Program-made: the position numbers and the translations under genes
Shown: in pieces, positions 16,042 to 16,097 of the stretch
Layout of the letters: the number at the start of each line of letters is the position of its first letter
Position numbering within the stretch: the stretch's first letter is position 1
The notes under the pieces: generated by a model
Databases searched by the model: none
What the model saw: the letters and a program-made list of their open reading frames with translations, nothing else
Told to the model about the DNA's origin: nothing
Source of the DNA: Burkholderiales bacterium
GTDB taxonomy: Bacteria > Pseudomonadota > Gammaproteobacteria > Burkholderiales > Usitatibacteraceae
DNA length: 16,097 nt
Direction: 5' to 3'
Assembly (NCBI GenBank): GCA_017880705.1
Contig: JADGRS010000022.1
Span: forward strand, 1 to 16,097

Positions 16042-16097
16042 CTAGACGCGCGCTTTCCGTGCGGCGAGGAACCTGGCCAGCGGGATGAGCACGATGC
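16042..16097 (-). CDS. possible 3' end of a convergent gene (partial)
   Basis: On the minus strand a TAG stop at 16044-16042 closes a frame that is open to the window edge and reads IVLIPLARFLAARKARV. A hydrophobic stretch followed by a basic tail is what the cytoplasmic C-terminus of a membrane protein often looks like. Eighteen codons are too few to name a family, and open frames of this length occur by chance in GC-rich DNA, so this is tentative. Confidence 0.28.
   Translation of the reverse strand, partial: IVLIPLARFLAARKARV

Overview
The window is GC-rich (roughly two thirds G+C by eye), has almost no non-coding DNA, and reads as one chromosomal lipid-catabolism locus of a Gram-negative proteobacterium. 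An outer-membrane barrel, exported proteins and the style of the beta-oxidation proteins suggest a betaproteobacterium (Burkholderiales/Rhodocyclales-like). That placement is inference, because no rRNA or other phylogenetic marker is present. I saw no tRNA, rRNA, CRISPR array, insertion sequence or integrase.

Layout. Two gene sets diverge from a short regulatory region at about 9122-9228. Leftwards (minus strand) run a hotdog acyl-CoA thioesterase (8714-9121), an 813-aa FadN-type 3-hydroxyacyl-CoA dehydrogenase/enoyl-CoA hydratase (6271-8712), an unrecognised 200-aa single-pass membrane protein (5660-6262) and a thiolase (4447-5649). These are packed with gaps of 1, 8 and 10 nt, and stop codons lie inside or beside the next ribosome-binding site. 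After an AT-richer gap of 84 nt, and still on the minus strand, come a DUF1302 outer-membrane protein (2458-4362), a DUF1329 exported protein (1054-2418), a YCF48-like six-Asp-box protein (33-998) and the first 12 codons of another gene (1-36), probably an RND/MMPL transporter judging from how such loci are usually arranged.

Rightwards (plus strand) run a 698-aa FadB/MFE1-type enoyl-CoA hydratase/3-hydroxyacyl-CoA dehydrogenase (9229-11325), a second thiolase (11341-12519), an acyl-CoA ligase (12568-14238) and a methyl-accepting chemotaxis protein whose Cache-like domain is at the cytoplasmic C-terminus (14302-15927). The last 56 bases may hold the 3' end of a convergent gene.

How it fits together. 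The ligase activates a free acid to its CoA ester. Two different bifunctional enzymes, with opposite domain order and each paired with its own thiolase, hydrate, oxidise and cleave acyl-CoAs, and the thioesterase can release CoA. No acyl-CoA dehydrogenase is encoded here, so the first oxidation must be supplied elsewhere. The DUF1302/DUF1329/YCF48 set is an envelope module that plausibly handles a hydrophobic substrate. A near-perfect 20-bp palindrome at 9140-9159 between the divergent operons contains CAAAC-N4-GTTTG, the form described for PsrA-type TetR regulators of fatty-acid degradation. It is the best candidate for a shared switch of both operons.

The points most worth following are the shared operator, the duplicated but non-homologous-order beta-oxidation cores, the unknown membrane protein inside the beta-oxidation operon, the linked envelope module, and the chemoreceptor with an inverted sensor position.
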